The notes under the pieces are model-generated. The model did not search any database. It was not told the DNA's origin and saw only the letters and a list, made by a program, of their open reading frames with translations. A program made the translations under genes and the position numbers. Source: Armillaria gallica (taxonomy: Eukaryota > Basidiomycota > Agaricomycetes > Agaricales > Physalacriaceae). From it: a DNA stretch of 64,000 nt. The first letter of the stretch is position 1. Each line of letters starts with the position of its first letter. Where the stretch lies: positions 1,309,501-1,373,500 of the forward strand of contig JBANDB010000019.1 in NCBI GenBank assembly GCA_037576215.1, given 5' to 3'. Shown here in pieces: positions 1 through 11,975 of the stretch.

Positions 1-3000
1 CGTCTGTATCGCGTTCATCAATGTGTTCATCGAGTGCATGGCCACTACGTGCAGAGCTGTCTATGGAGCACTCGCACAGACACATCCAGTCATACAAACT
101 CATGGATTCTAACTCAAGCGGTCTATGCACATAGTCTTCCACTGGAGACACACCCATTATAGAGCCCTTAGACCTGCGGAGCGTCACCTTCATGCTATCA
201 ACAAGGTCGTTATCTCCTTTCCAATAGTTCAACACCTCAGACACAAAAGATTTCCAGTAGAATGTCACGAAGGTATGATTTGTGTAATGATCAGGTAATC
301 CAAGGAGATATGTACATATCATAGGCGACCCAAGCTCCGCCTTCGCACCCAGCACATTCACCATCTGCATCATGAGTTTGCACACGTGTTCCTTTCTGGT
401 CTTGTTGGGGTCTCCTGGTTCATCTCTACCCCGCTGATATATAGACCGGATGCAATCAAAAATAGCATGCATCTTAAGCCCGGGCTTGGTGATATAGTCT
501 GTGACATATATCAGCATGGCCTTTATTGCTGTACCAGACCACAAGGACATCACATCTGTATTGCATCGGAATATGTAGCTGATTAAGGGTGCAAAGGTGT
601 TGATCCATGCCTCACTATTTTTTATGTTTAGATGTCCGGTTTCTGTGTCGACGTTACTATGCTCTACTAACTTCTGCGGAAATCGTGCCTTACATTTTTT
701 CCACTTGTTGTCGAGACAGCCTTTGGCATTGCTGTTTCCCTTGAGAGTACCATCTTCCCATGTATTGGTTTTACAGCTATGGATGTTACACTTATTAACA
801 ATCACATCAACCATCTGCCTATAATATTCCCACCAAGTAATGCTGCTGTCCCATTGCAGACAGTCTGCACATCCTACTTCATTACAATGCTGTTCCAGAC
901 CAGTGGGTAGGACATTGGTAAACTTGACATAATCAGGCTCGAGCGACGTGGCATGCCTGCTCTGCAACACATCCTGTTGTTGCCTGGTGAAATACTCTCC
1001 TTTGTGCACACTTTCCAGATATGTGATGAGCTCAGCACAAGACTCAGAGTCGTCTCCTAGCAGCCGCTCTCTTACCTGTTGAGGACTAAGGCTGGTACAC
1101 AGCCATATTATCATATGAAGATGTAACATTAACCAACCCTGTTGTTCTACAGTGCTGTAGTAAGCAGCGGTATCTCCGAATAAGCCTGACATCTCAGCAT
1201 CACCTACATGTAGCACACATTGCACAAACAGCTCCACCATGAAATTGAAGAACCTGGTCGCAGCAACGGGATTACTTGTAACCAAATGCACATGCTCCTT
1301 CTCAGCCAAAGGTACTGGATCAAACTCTATATTGTGTCCAGCCCAATAAATGCAAATGGGGTGGTTATGATCTGAAGGTACCATGGTGAAATACCAAGCA
1401 GGTGCGCCTTCAGCTGCCATCAAGGAGTATGCTTCATTGTGCATGTATTTCTTGGACGTCAACGATCCCTGCACCTTATAGGAGACGTGATCGAGATCAT
1501 TGAGCAGTTTAAAACAGTCCCTCTCTGCATCGGTAACAGGTACAACAGTCTCTCCATTTCCCATTCATTCGGATAATGAAGCGAGCACACTTTCGTCTAT
1601 GCAGTGTATGCGCTCACGTATATTGTAGAATTTATCTTTATCGGCCAACAAGAATCCACCAGTCATGCTGGCACGTATCTGTTCATAGCTAAATGCGACG
1701 AACAGGAAATTGATGTCTTCTTGAAAGCGCTTGTTGTGATACATCAATAGCCATTTCTTGTGCACCTTATCGGAGAGCGCGGTGGACCCTATACCACCAA
1801 GACCATAGGGGAACAACCACGGGAACATGGAAGGATACAGAGGAGTATTGTTATACATGGATTGTGGTGTTTTGGCATGACCAACTGCAAGTACTCCTCT
1901 ATTCACCTTGAAATGCCTGGCAGCCATCATCTTCTGCATCTCTATGGACAGAGTGTCCAACTGTTCCCCCACAATACTGTGCACCACAACGGGACATGGC
2001 CCTTCAGAAGTACCATCTGCCTCTTTGTTGTCAAACACACTAGTGCCCTCGGGCACCTTGTTGCTGTGGCGGTCTTTGTATACTATGACTACAGGTGCCT
2101 TTCCGTCTTCATATGAAGCTAGATTCTCAATTGAAATGTTGACATCCATGTAATCATGATGGTTCAGTTTCAACCACAATAGTGATTCCATTATATAATT
2201 ATGTCTGACAAGCAGGGGAGTACGTTTCATCTCCTCCTCTGTCGGTTTAGAGGGACCAGTGAAAATAACAGCAAGGACTTTGTCCAGCTCTTCCCTGGGA
2301 GGAGGAAGCATGCTGTATATTTTTGATATGGGTGATTCAAACAATACAACGTGGGATATCATTTTCCTGGACCCAAAGGCCGGATACGCTGCAAGGGCTG
2401 TGCATACGAAGCAACAACTATGTAGAACCCTCAATATCAAGAGCTGTTCCATGAAAGAAAGACAAGACAGTACATCCAGAACCTCTCCCAGCCACAACCT
2501 GCGAGCCAAAGCGTATTTTGGTACGTCACCCTTATGGACAGATGCTCTACATTTAAGACAGATTAAGTCCGTCATTTTATCTATGACTGGGCCCAATAAA
2601 GGAACAATGGGATTGCTGCTGAGAGTTCTCTCCTTGCAGGCACACATGTCATTTTCAAGTACAGTAAAGAAACATGACACATGTCGAGCCGAGCTCAGAC
2701 AATTAAGAGGAGTAAGCTGACCACATACACAGCAACCCGCTTCCTTGAAAACAGATGGCTGCAAGTTGTCAACACAAGACTGAACAATAGATGCCTCCTT
2801 AGGACCGTCCAGCGGAACAGGCAGATAGGTGGGTGGCAGAACATTAACCAGTACCTCGGATAGTGTACCGGTGGCATTGGAACGACTGGGATGATTAAGT
2901 GCCAGCTTGGGAGCTAAGGGACCAGACATAACTGACTTGCAACTAAAGGAACTAGAAACCGTGTTCACCTTATCAGAGAAAATGGGTATGACCTTAAAGA

Positions 3001-3682
3001 GTGTGAGATAATCATCACAGATGCCACAATGGTGATCCTTCAGCACACAGACCACCTCTGCCTTTGATAATCAAGATCCAACAAAGGTTCCATGCAGTAC
3101 GACCAAATGGCACAGTTCAACAAGAGGTATACTGGCAGCTATAATGCCCAAGGGTACATGGACAGCCACTGTAGAGTCGTCACCAACTATGTTGCTACCA
3201 GACTGTACGTGCACGTGATACCTGTAACACACTGCAGGCGCAGTACTAAGATCATCAGGGCCAGAGTCTAGATAGGGCACCAGCATTATGTGATCAACAT
3301 ACAGATGTGCACCTCTTCCGCCTCCCGCTCGAGCAGGACGCTGCAAGCCACATCTGATGTAATGCACAAACTGGCATTCAAACAGAGAGCATACCAGTAC
3401 CATATGCATCAGCCATGCCCACCAGTCATTGCATTTCATGAGAAGGCTAATTGCGACATAAAACAAGCCAAACAGATCATCCATACGGTCAGGAGGAACC
3501 TCTGCATCCAGAACAAGTGTCCCAAGTAATCTGTACCACCTATGTGGGCAAAGAGTCTGATACCACCCATATGGGCATTCATGTCCATGTGCCAAGCACA
3601 ACAGTAGTCCAAGGGGCAGGACACACACTACAAAAATGGAAGTCACGAATATGCAGCAGACAGGAACAACACACAAGCACAT
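1..3682 (-). pseudogene. Helitron Rep/helicase gene, left copy, 5' two thirds
   Basis: Minus-strand counterpart of the right-arm Helitron gene. One frame runs from 3682 to base 1 with only two stops, both TGA (3071-3073 and 1565-1567) and both shared with the right copy. It contains the DUF6570-type N-terminal region, with CxxC pairs and a segment reading FTGPSKPTEEEMKRTPLL, then the Helitron_like_N Rep region with the LHLHM (HUH) motif. From 517 to 1 it continues with sequence absent from the right copy, including ITKPGLK, a GSPMICTYLLGLPDHYT stretch and a VSPVEDYV stretch. These match the usual Helitron linker between Rep and helicase. The helicase domain would lie left of the window. Differences from the right copy here are mostly CpG to TpG/CpA. 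Confidence 0.88.
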
Positions 3683-4017
3683 AACAGCACAAAATTAGTG
3701 CAGAAAACATACAGAAAACAAATAAGAAAAGATAGGGAGGACAGTCAGTACAGAAGAACCAGAATCACGTACGGGTATCAATAAGCAATGCATGATGAAC
3801 AGCACATGGTGTGTTCAGTCCAACAGACAGTTTGAATGGAAACAAAACACTCATATTGACTGGAGTAAAGTATATCGTTTAGTAGACATTAAGCACAAGT
3901 GTAAGGGAGGGACAGACAGATAAAACTGGATATGTCGGATACTGCATTCAATACATATGCAACCAAGGAAGCGGGGACGCATTGGTAAGCGAAGCACGTG
4001 GCATCGTTGAACTGCAG
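3683..4017. other. Helitron upstream spacer, left, CpG-decayed
   Basis: Non-coding stretch between the Helitron gene and the CACTA-like insertion. Aligned with 48356-48690 it differs by many transitions, nearly all interpretable as CG to TG or CA in one arm or the other. No gene is seen. Confidence 0.75.
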
Positions 4018-4019
4018 TA

Positions 4020-4032
4020 CACCACCAATCTG
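4020..4032 (+). repeat. Terminal inverted repeat, CACTA-like element, left end
   Basis: CACCACCAATCTG, exact complement of 11691-11703. Confidence 0.92.
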
Positions 4033-4520
4033 GCTTGACCTCAATTTGACCTTCATCCCGGTCTCATATAGTTGCTATCTGATCGAGGTCACGTTTGGAA
4101 ATATCTCACCTTAAACTGGGCATGTGATGCCGATTAGAATCACCACAAGTTTTGTGTCTAAGGTCAATTTAAGGTCAGATGCCCTTTCATTTCTTCGACC
4201 CTTATTTGTGCTCATCTTGATATGCTCAACTGTTGCTTGTCTGACCTGAGATCTTGGGAGTATTGTTGCAATTCTGGGCATAACGGCATGCTGTAGCTGC
4301 TGTCGTTTTGCGGACACTATTGTTCTCATTTTCATAGTAGCATTGCCATTATTATGTGTACAATATGCTATCAAATGGTCATTTCTTGGATCCCTGGGTG
4401 GCCTCAGAAATGGGTGCACAACGATAAACAAATCAGTCATAAAAAATAGTGAAGAACAGTTACAAATTCTGCGAAATAATATAGATACATGGCTGTAAAT
4501 ACATGAGCTTCTGTAACAGA

Positions 4521-5984
4521 TCAATTCTCCAGTGGCACCTGATGGTTGGTATCATTGGCTGATTGGGAGTTTGTGTCCTTGTCATCCAGATCATCCGAAT
4601 CGTTGCCATCTTCATCACCGAATGCATCAACTCCTCGTCATTTGGCAGGCCGATCGCCTTCACCTTCGGATATCTGCACCTTTGGTGTCAACTCGTTGAT
4701 TTTACGGACCCAGTTTGGGACTTTGGCTACTCAGATTTTGACTGATTTGATGCCGCTTTTTGCTGGATCACCATACTTCTTGATGTCCTGTTGATAGGTA
4801 TCATTCAAGCAGCTATCAATGTAAGATGAGAACATCTAGAGGAAGAGAGAATAAGCGACTCATAATACAAACATATCATCACCATTTTCTCGCATGCCAT
4901 GTAACATTCTGTCCACCTCTTCCCAGTAATTGTCTTCCCGAGCTGACAGCATTGAAGCATAGATGTATTGCTATTCTCAAGCATTAATAGCATTGCACGA
5001 TGAGATATTTTAACACTCACAGCAACACTGAGACGCATGTACAGCTGTTGGGTTTGGGGAATAGATTTGCTTTTACTGATCAATTTCTTAGTGAGATGGG
5101 CGATGTTCTGAACAGCCTTCCCTGCCTTGTCGTTTTGCATGGATATCCTGATCTGGTAAATGCATAAATGAAATATATGTGAACATGAAGAGATTGCTCA
5201 CCAAATCTTTGATCTGAGCATGTTGGGTGGTCAGATAGTAAGAAATTCTTGACTGGAGAGTGGCATTGGCAGTGAGATCATCTTCGGGAGGCAGGTCTTT
5301 TACTTTCATGTCACGAAGAGCGACCTGATTGATTGACATGAACACACAATTATACCGGAAGTGAAAGAGCTTACCATGACATGAACACTACTGTCCCCAA
5401 CATAGCAGACACCCGTTGAAGAGAGTAAGAAAGCCTTGACATAGAGCCAGATGTTCTTCTGTTTATAATGTGAGACTTAATGGCTGCAGGAAAATCAAAG
5501 CAAAACACACAGAGAGCGCTTGAGATATCTCCCAAGCTGATCCTGACTCCTGCAACTTTGTAAGAAGGTCCTGGTTCTGGAGTGCGATGACCATAAGTAA
5601 AATTTGGCATTCCTCAGGTGGTACCTATATCCATGCAAGGTCAGACTGCTGATGGACATTATTGGGCCGACTCACAGCACAGAAATCATCCAAATCTGCC
5701 TCTGCTTCTTCACTGAGTTCCAGTTTGTGCTTTAGTCTTCAGGCCACAGTGGACATGTCGTTGGAAGACTGCGACATCGTAATCATGGATGTGATCACTG
5801 GTGTGTTGGTGCTGGCCATCTCTTGTTCTTCCGGTGAGTCCTTCAAGTCCAGCTGCTGCGAGTTTTGACATGCTTTTTCAAGTTGCGCCTGGAAACGACA
5901 GCGAGCCTGGTCAAGATACACATTCACAGGTGTCATTTCCCAAAGAGTTGGGTTGATGTTTTCATCTGTGAATGAAGATGCCAT
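4521..5984 (-). pseudogene. Accessory gene of CACTA-like element, left half
   Basis: Divergent from the transposase. It starts with MASSFTDENINPTLWEMTP at 5984; introns of about 50-60 nt separate exons including LELSEEAEADLDDFCA, VPPEECQILLMVIALQ, LTTQHAQIKDLV, QNDKAGKAVQNIAHLTKKLI and YGDPAKSGIKSVK. It ends in an acidic Asp/Asn/Ser-rich tail and a stop at 4521-4523. Three in-frame TGA codons (5739-5741, 4731-4733, 4638-4640) interrupt it, each followed by fully sensible sequence in the same frame. No enzymatic motif is visible; a DNA-binding or regulatory partner of the transposase is a guess from position only. Confidence 0.75.
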
Positions 5985-6316
5985 GTTGTTGAAAACAATG
6001 AGAGAAGATGAGCGAAGATGAAGAGAGAGATGTCATTGTTTGGGTTTTGTCACCAGAGTCATGTTGGCATTTGAAGAAGTTACACATGCGAGAACAAAGA
6101 ATTTACTTTGTTGAAACCAATCATGTGACTTGCCACACTCTTATCCTTCCTCCATTGTGGCTATTGCTGCGCAATCCCTTGTCTTCAATGCAATTTGTTT
6201 GATCCCTTAAAGAGCAAGACAAATGACAATGATATTATTTTACTTGGGAACCTTTTCAAAGAGCCAAAAATCTATACTTTGAACCAGCACAATGGCCATA
6301 TCCCACCAATTCCAGC

Positions 6317-9300
6317 ATGCCTCCTCATCGTGCACCTCTTCCTGAAGGTATAATATGAATGCCCGAGTTATCTATCTTTTGTCTGATATTACATGAGCAG
6401 GTATTGAGCATGACAGCCAAACCAACAAAGTTCGATGTCTTCTGTGTCATGAATTTGATCCATATGGCTCCAGAAAATGGATGGTACTGAAGTCTCTGAA
6501 GAATCATTTGCAGTCTACAAAACATGATTCAAATAGAATCCGCAAGGTGCACCAAGAGCAGCAACATGCAGCTGAAGCACAGAAAATTGCCAGCACTTAT
6601 CACTATGGCACAACATATCTTGAAGCGCCAAATTCTGATGCCCAGCTACCATCGGGAATAGGAATGTTTACTGAAAATCCAGATGTCATAATGGCTAATG
6701 ATGAATTGGAAATTCCTGATGATTCGTGGATCCAACATCCATTAATTCCCATCTCTTTACCAGATCACTTGGCTTTTGATGAAGAGGACGAGCGTGCACA
6801 TCTCCACCGACAGTATCTCTCAATGCTTGAGGAGGCTCTTTCTGGGTCCAATGAGAGTGAGGCAGAGGAGACTGATGAGACCATGGCCTATCTTGCAGAC
6901 AAGTTTCGAGCACTTGGTAAGTGAGTCTTCCCTCTAACATTCCTATCTCTGATTGTCTATAATCTTATCAGACCTTGAACCACTGGCTGATGAAGAGGAT
7001 ATCTCAAATTATTTCAATGGAATATCTCAAGACAATGACTTCTCTCCGTATCCCAATAAAACCGTGAGTGTCATCCTTCAATATATTTTGGATACTTGTT
7101 AACAAGGCGCAGACTGCTCTCCTGGATATTTTGGACAATCTCCCTCATCTGAGACTATCCACCAGTCATATGCAGATGATCCTCTGGCTGCTATGAGAAG
7201 TCAGCGCTGCTGATGTTCTATCATGCAAGGCATTTCGTGAACTGCAAAGAAATCTCCATGAAGTATGTGGAAGCATCCCTAAGGCTCATATTTCTAGTCT
7301 TGGAAACCACTTCTATGTCAATGATATCCGCGAATCAATTGCTAGAGTATGATGGCAATAACTACTATTGATATTATGGCTGACTCTTGTCTGCAGGACT
7401 TTGTGAATCCAGAAGTAGCGAAACACCTTCAGTTCTATCCAGAAGAAACAGATGGTCCAATTTCCGAAGTTTGGCAAGCTGAATGCTGGAAGGAGTTTGA
7501 TCCCTCCCAGCTTACACCGATATACTCTCGAGGCCTATGCCAGTTCTATATTGAGGAGCTGGTGCAGCTACAGGATGGCTACTATATTATCCCATACAAC
7601 TGGGTTATTCATGGCAGATACCTTCATGCAGATTGTCATGAGGCAAAACCCACTTCAGTGTGTTCATTGACATACATATACTGAAAATAATAATAATAAA
7701 CTTCAGTACAGAATGGATGGACACTGTCTTCGACCTCTCGTTCTATTCCCGCATCTCAGTTCCAGTTCAATTACGAGGATTTAGTCACTAGGATGGGTGA
7801 TACCAACATCCAATGGGCAGGTGAGTTTGGCTAATGTCTCTTAATATCAAGCCCTTCCCTCAAACTCATGAACGATACAGATAACATGGTGGTGGCTCCA
7901 ATGCCTCATCCACTTTGTAAGCTTGCAGATGGTGATGATCTGTATGTCATCATGGTACCAGTTTGGGCAGACAATGTTTCTGGCAACAAATCGAAGCAAT
8001 ATAACAAGCATATCAATCTGTATATGGTCAACTCTTGTCTTCCTGGACAGCTCCTTCAGCAAGAATATTTTATTCAATTTGTATCAACCTCACCACATGC
8101 AACGTCTCCTGAACAGTTTGCGGCTCTAAGAGACCAAGTTCAGTATGTATCAGGCCCAATTCATTATGGAATTGTGTAACTCAATGGTACCATCTGCAGT
8201 GATACCAAAACCAATCCAGTACGATGCTTCAATGCTCATACAAAACAGCTTATTATCCATGTACCAGCTCTTCCTGCTGACAATCCACAACAGTCAGAGG
8301 AAGCTTCTCATATGGGCGGATTTGCGAACAAAGGCTGTCACAAGTGTTATGCAGGAGGGCCCCATGAGCATACAGAATCAAATGATGGCTATGATGCTCT
8401 GCATTACATTGGTTTAATTATTTGTGTTTGCCTGAGCTACCAGTCCTTACTGTGTCTTTACCAGGAGGATGTTTTGCGCACCACCCAAGAAATATGGGAC
8501 AAGTTACATGCACAGTTGCACCAAGCTATGAATGGTGTCGAGAAAAGCATAAGCGAAATGCAAACAGCTTCAGGGATTAAGGATAAGGTAGCCCAGCACT
8601 GGATTGAACAACTGCTAGTGAAGGCCAAAGAAATAAAGCAAGCAGATCCTGGATGTTCACAGGAGTCAGTCATTGAAGAGCTTCAGAAATGGCTAGATGA
8701 ACAACCAGGAGACAAAATCAACCCTTTACTCGACATTGCAGGTTAGTGATGTTGTTATCGCTTCGATAAAATTGGCTTAAATGATCTGATACAGGCTTGG
8801 ATCCATCACAAGACACACCTGTGGAAATTCTGCATACCATCCTCCTCAGTATAATCAAGTACATCTGGCATATGCTTCATACTTCGATGTCCGATGCAGA
8901 TCATGATTTGTTCACAGTTCGACTACAAGCAACAGATATTGATGGACTCACTGTTCCTCCTATCCGTGCAGCATATATGATGCAATATCATAACAATTTG
9001 ATCAGAAAACATTTCAAAACCCTCATGCAGACCTTACCTTTCCTTGTTCATGATATCGTCACTCCCACACAGTTCAACCTTGTCAAAGCCGCAGGTGCAC
9101 TTGGTGCACTTCTATGGGTTCATGAAATTGAAGATATGAATGGATATCTTGTACATTCACATTCTCTGATTTGTTCGGCGGTGATAATCATACATGCTGC
9201 TGTTTAGAAGGACCTCAACATTCTTATCGGAAATGTGCTAGATGCATTTGGGGCTGTCGACCCTTCAAAAATTCTAATCAAGATCAAGTTGCACCTACTT

Positions 9301-10616
9301 CCACATCTGGTCAATGATATCCGTTGCTTTGGTCTGGCCATTCGCTATTCCACTGAAGTCTTTGAATGCTATAATGCCATATTCTGGCTCTGCTCTGTCT
9401 ATAGCAACCATCAGGCTCCAAGCCGTGATATTGCGCTAAAATTCTCTGTGATGGATCGTATAAAACATATTCTAAGTGGAGGGTATTATTGGTCAGATGG
9501 CCAGAAACGATGGATACAAGCAGGAAAATCTATGCTCCACCTTCTTCACTCAGGACCTGTTATCCAGCGGCATCTTGGATGGGTTCCTCCAGTCAAATTG
9601 ACACCAGGTTTGTTCTGTATCTCTTATTAATACATTTGCCATAGCTCATTCGATTCTTATAGGATTGATCCATATCCAGTCAAAAAAAAGGGCGATCCCA
9701 ATGTCATGGAGCACCATGTTGGCCTCAAGATATTTATCTGCTGAGACTCTCCCCTTATCCAGCCTTTGGTGTTATGGATCAACGGTGACAGCCCAAAGCG
9801 GCAACCGATGTGCTATTGGCTCATGGGTCATCTTTTGGAATCACAATGCTGTAAGCTCGTTCAATGTTTTCATGTGGACCTGACCATTCTGATTGATTTC
9901 TAAGGGCATATCTTCTGTTGGCTGTATAAAGGAGCTGTTGGTACATGAGAAAGGGGCCACTCATGCTGAACAGCTCGTAACTATTGAAGCGTTTGTATTG
10001 GGCAACTCTCGACACCCAGATTTTGGTTGCCCCATTTTTCAAAAAGCTGATCCTAGTGAAGGAAATGATAGTGTTGTCATTAACTCGGAGGTAAGCACTT
10101 GGTGCTGTTCTTGTGTTTTCCTCAAGTAACAGCTTAACAAATTTCCAGTCAATTCAGTTCATAATATTGGTTCAGCATGATTGTCGCTTGGTTGGCTGCC
10201 AGGCTTCGTTATTACGGCCACAGCTACAAGAACGGCAAGTAACGGAGCAAACAACCTGTGCCATTTCTCATGGCGACGATATCCATTTCATTGTCAACAT
10301 GTTTGGACTGCACAATGCGACTCATGTGAGGAAGATCCTTCCACGCTTACTCACGGAACCAAGGCCATTGTATGAGGATAGAAAGACCTGCCATGCTGAA
10401 ATTGCGACAACACTTAGGACAACTCAAGCAGCAAAATGTGCACACACACAGGAGAAGAGGAAGGCAACAATAGCATTGAATCAGGCCAAGAAGCAGAGCA
10501 TGGAAGCAGTGATAAACCGGGGCCAGATAACTGGCCAGGACCCTGATGATGAGATGGAGATAATTCTGGACGAGGAAGAAGGGGACCGCAATGAGACCCC
10601 ACCAATCTGGAAATGA
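6317..10616 (+). pseudogene. CACTA-like transposase (multi-exon, one in-frame TGA)
   Basis: The start ATG at 6317 opens exon 1; splicing after GAAG (intron from 6349) joins a C2H2 finger (CLLCHEF then HLQSTKH). Further exons give LGNHFYVNDIRESIAR, FYPEETDGPISEVWQAE, DVSGNK-type text (here DNVSGNKSKQYNKHINLYM), CYAGGPHEH, the DTPVEILHTILLSIIKYIW motif (about 8815-8875), LLWVHEIEDM, FSVMDRIKHILSGGYYW and a C-terminal FIILVQHDCRLVGCQ. This is a widespread agaricomycete transposase family that I would place near CACTA; its acidic-residue core is not resolved here. The frame is intact through about ten short introns except for TGA at 7194-7196, where arginine is plausible. The last exon ends in a Lys/Glu/Asp-rich tail and stops at 10614-10616. 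Confidence 0.85.
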
Positions 10617-10723
10617 CAGCAGCAGCAGTAAAAGGCCATACAAGTAGCTTCGGACTTTATTTCCTTCAAAATATATTATGCATATACAGAAATTGTATTC
10701 AGATCAAACATCTAAAAGATATC

Positions 10724-11570
10724 TTAAGAGTGCTTGAGTCTTTTTACCAGGTCACTTGGTGACTTGCTGGTATTGTACCTCTTGTGGCACTTTCCCAGAT
10801 TGATTGGGGAACCAGGATACGGCTAAGAGATTTAAATTGAGTAAAAGAACGATATAAGGGAATGGTGTCTGTACCAGAAAGTAGTCTCCTTCATCCTGCG
10901 AGTCTGGCGCAATATCCTCTTCATCCATTGCAGCAATGCTCTTGTTCTCGTTTGACCCATCAGTGCTTTCCCAACATTCATTCTTGGTGTCAGACTTTAG
11001 AACCGTTCCAGCGGCCTCTAATTGGCGATGCTGTTGATCCTCCTCCCAGTACCGAGTGTAATCAGGATCAGGTTGGGTTTGTGAGAACTCCTCTTGGTGA
11101 GAAAGTCGAACAGGGGTGACAGGTGGTGGAGAAATGGGAGTGGCAGCTGTTTCCACAGTGGTGACAGTGGAACTGGGGGTTTGGACAGTCTCACCACTAT
11201 CAGAATCGAGCTTGAACTTGAAAGTGAATGTCTGTGAACCCAGGAAACAAGGCAGATGAATTTCCATGCATAACATTATTGGCTGTATTTACATATTCTC
11301 CAGGGGCCAGCAAGTTGAAAGTCAGTGCCATGGAAATGTTTGTCTGGCCCTCCTTGCAGGAAATGGTTGCGAGTTCACCAGTGATTGCAGAGGCTATAGC
11401 AAGGTGGTGGATGAAAGAGTTGATAGAACAGAGAGGGTGCCACCCAGGTGAGCTTGAAGACTTGTCTTGTCCATTGCACTTGTACAAGTCACAGGATTGG
11501 GCTTAGATTGATATAAAGGACACAACATCAAGATGAGACAAGAATCAAGTAAAATATTACCCTCAGACAT
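10724..11570 (-). CDS. Accessory gene of CACTA-like element, right half
   Basis: Convergent with the transposase (stops 108 bp apart). The start ATG is at 11568-11570. Exon 1 is ten bases, then an intron (GTAATA to CTAAG) leads into AQSCDLYKCNGQDKSSSSP. A second intron (GTAAAT to TTCACAG) joins LLAPGEY to TFTFKFKLDSDSG. A third (GTACAG to CTTAG) joins EGDYFL to PYPGSPINLGKCHKRYN, ending at TAA 10724-10726. With these splices the frame is open and gives about 220 residues. The middle is Pro/Thr/Ser-rich and then strongly acidic. I do not recognise a family; it appears to be an element-borne protein. Confidence 0.68.
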
Positions 11571-11690
11571 GATGGTTAAATTAACATTACCTTGGACCAC
11601 GCTATTTTGACCTCATTTTCAAGCCACAATTATCGTTATACCCTCTTGTCATTCTATTGCTAGACCTACTACATCAAATTGACCTCGCTA

Positions 11691-11703
11691 CAGATTGGTG
11701 GTG
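11691..11703 (-). repeat. Terminal inverted repeat, CACTA-like element, right end
   Basis: CAGATTGGTGGTG, exact complement of 4020-4032, followed by the TA duplication. Confidence 0.92.
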
Positions 11704-11891
11704 TAGACAGTCAGCAGTGGAAGTCAGTGCAAAATGTATCAGAGGGATTGCAACATACAATTGCAACATGATCACCGGGCCAGAGACAAGCATACAACAA
11801 AGGCCACATAGCCATGAACATTATGAGAAGAACGTGTGAGACGTGCATTAAGAATACAACACCAAAAACGAGATGTGCACTGGATGTTGGT
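11704..11891. other. Island of arm sequence between two transposons
   Basis: This 186-188 bp piece matches 48168-48355 of the right arm with 21 differences, all transitions; about 20 fit decay of an ancestral CpG. Confidence 0.88.
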
Positions 11892-11975
11892 CACCCCTAG
11901 TCTTAGATCTGAGCCTTTACCCCTCAATGTAGCAAGGAAAACCTGTTTAATTATTTCCCACTGTAGCAAGGCTCT
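11892..11975 (+). repeat. Long terminal inverted repeat of hAT-like element, left
   Basis: Matches the complement of about 13773-13856 with scattered, mostly transition mismatches. Confidence 0.78.

Larger units (their letters stand above)
4020..11703 (+). mobile_element. CACTA-like DNA transposon (7684 bp), left arm only
   Basis: Perfect 13-bp terminal inverted repeats, CACCACCAATCTG at 4020-4032 and its complement at 11691-11703, are flanked by a TA duplication (4018-4019 and 11704-11705). The right arm shows the empty site with a single TA at 48354-48355. Several TTGACCT motifs lie just inside both ends, as expected of subterminal repeats. CAC ends with a 2-3 bp duplication fit the CACTA/EnSpm superfamily. 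It encodes a C2H2-finger transposase (plus) and two accessory genes (minus). Several TGA stops mean it is probably not autonomous now. Confidence 0.93.

Noticed and set aside
4020..11703. CACTA-like element as a KDZ or Plavaka transposon
   Set aside because: KDZ elements make longer target duplications, and the transposase lacks the wording I know for either family. The CAC ends, 2-bp duplication and subterminal repeats fit a CACTA-like element better.
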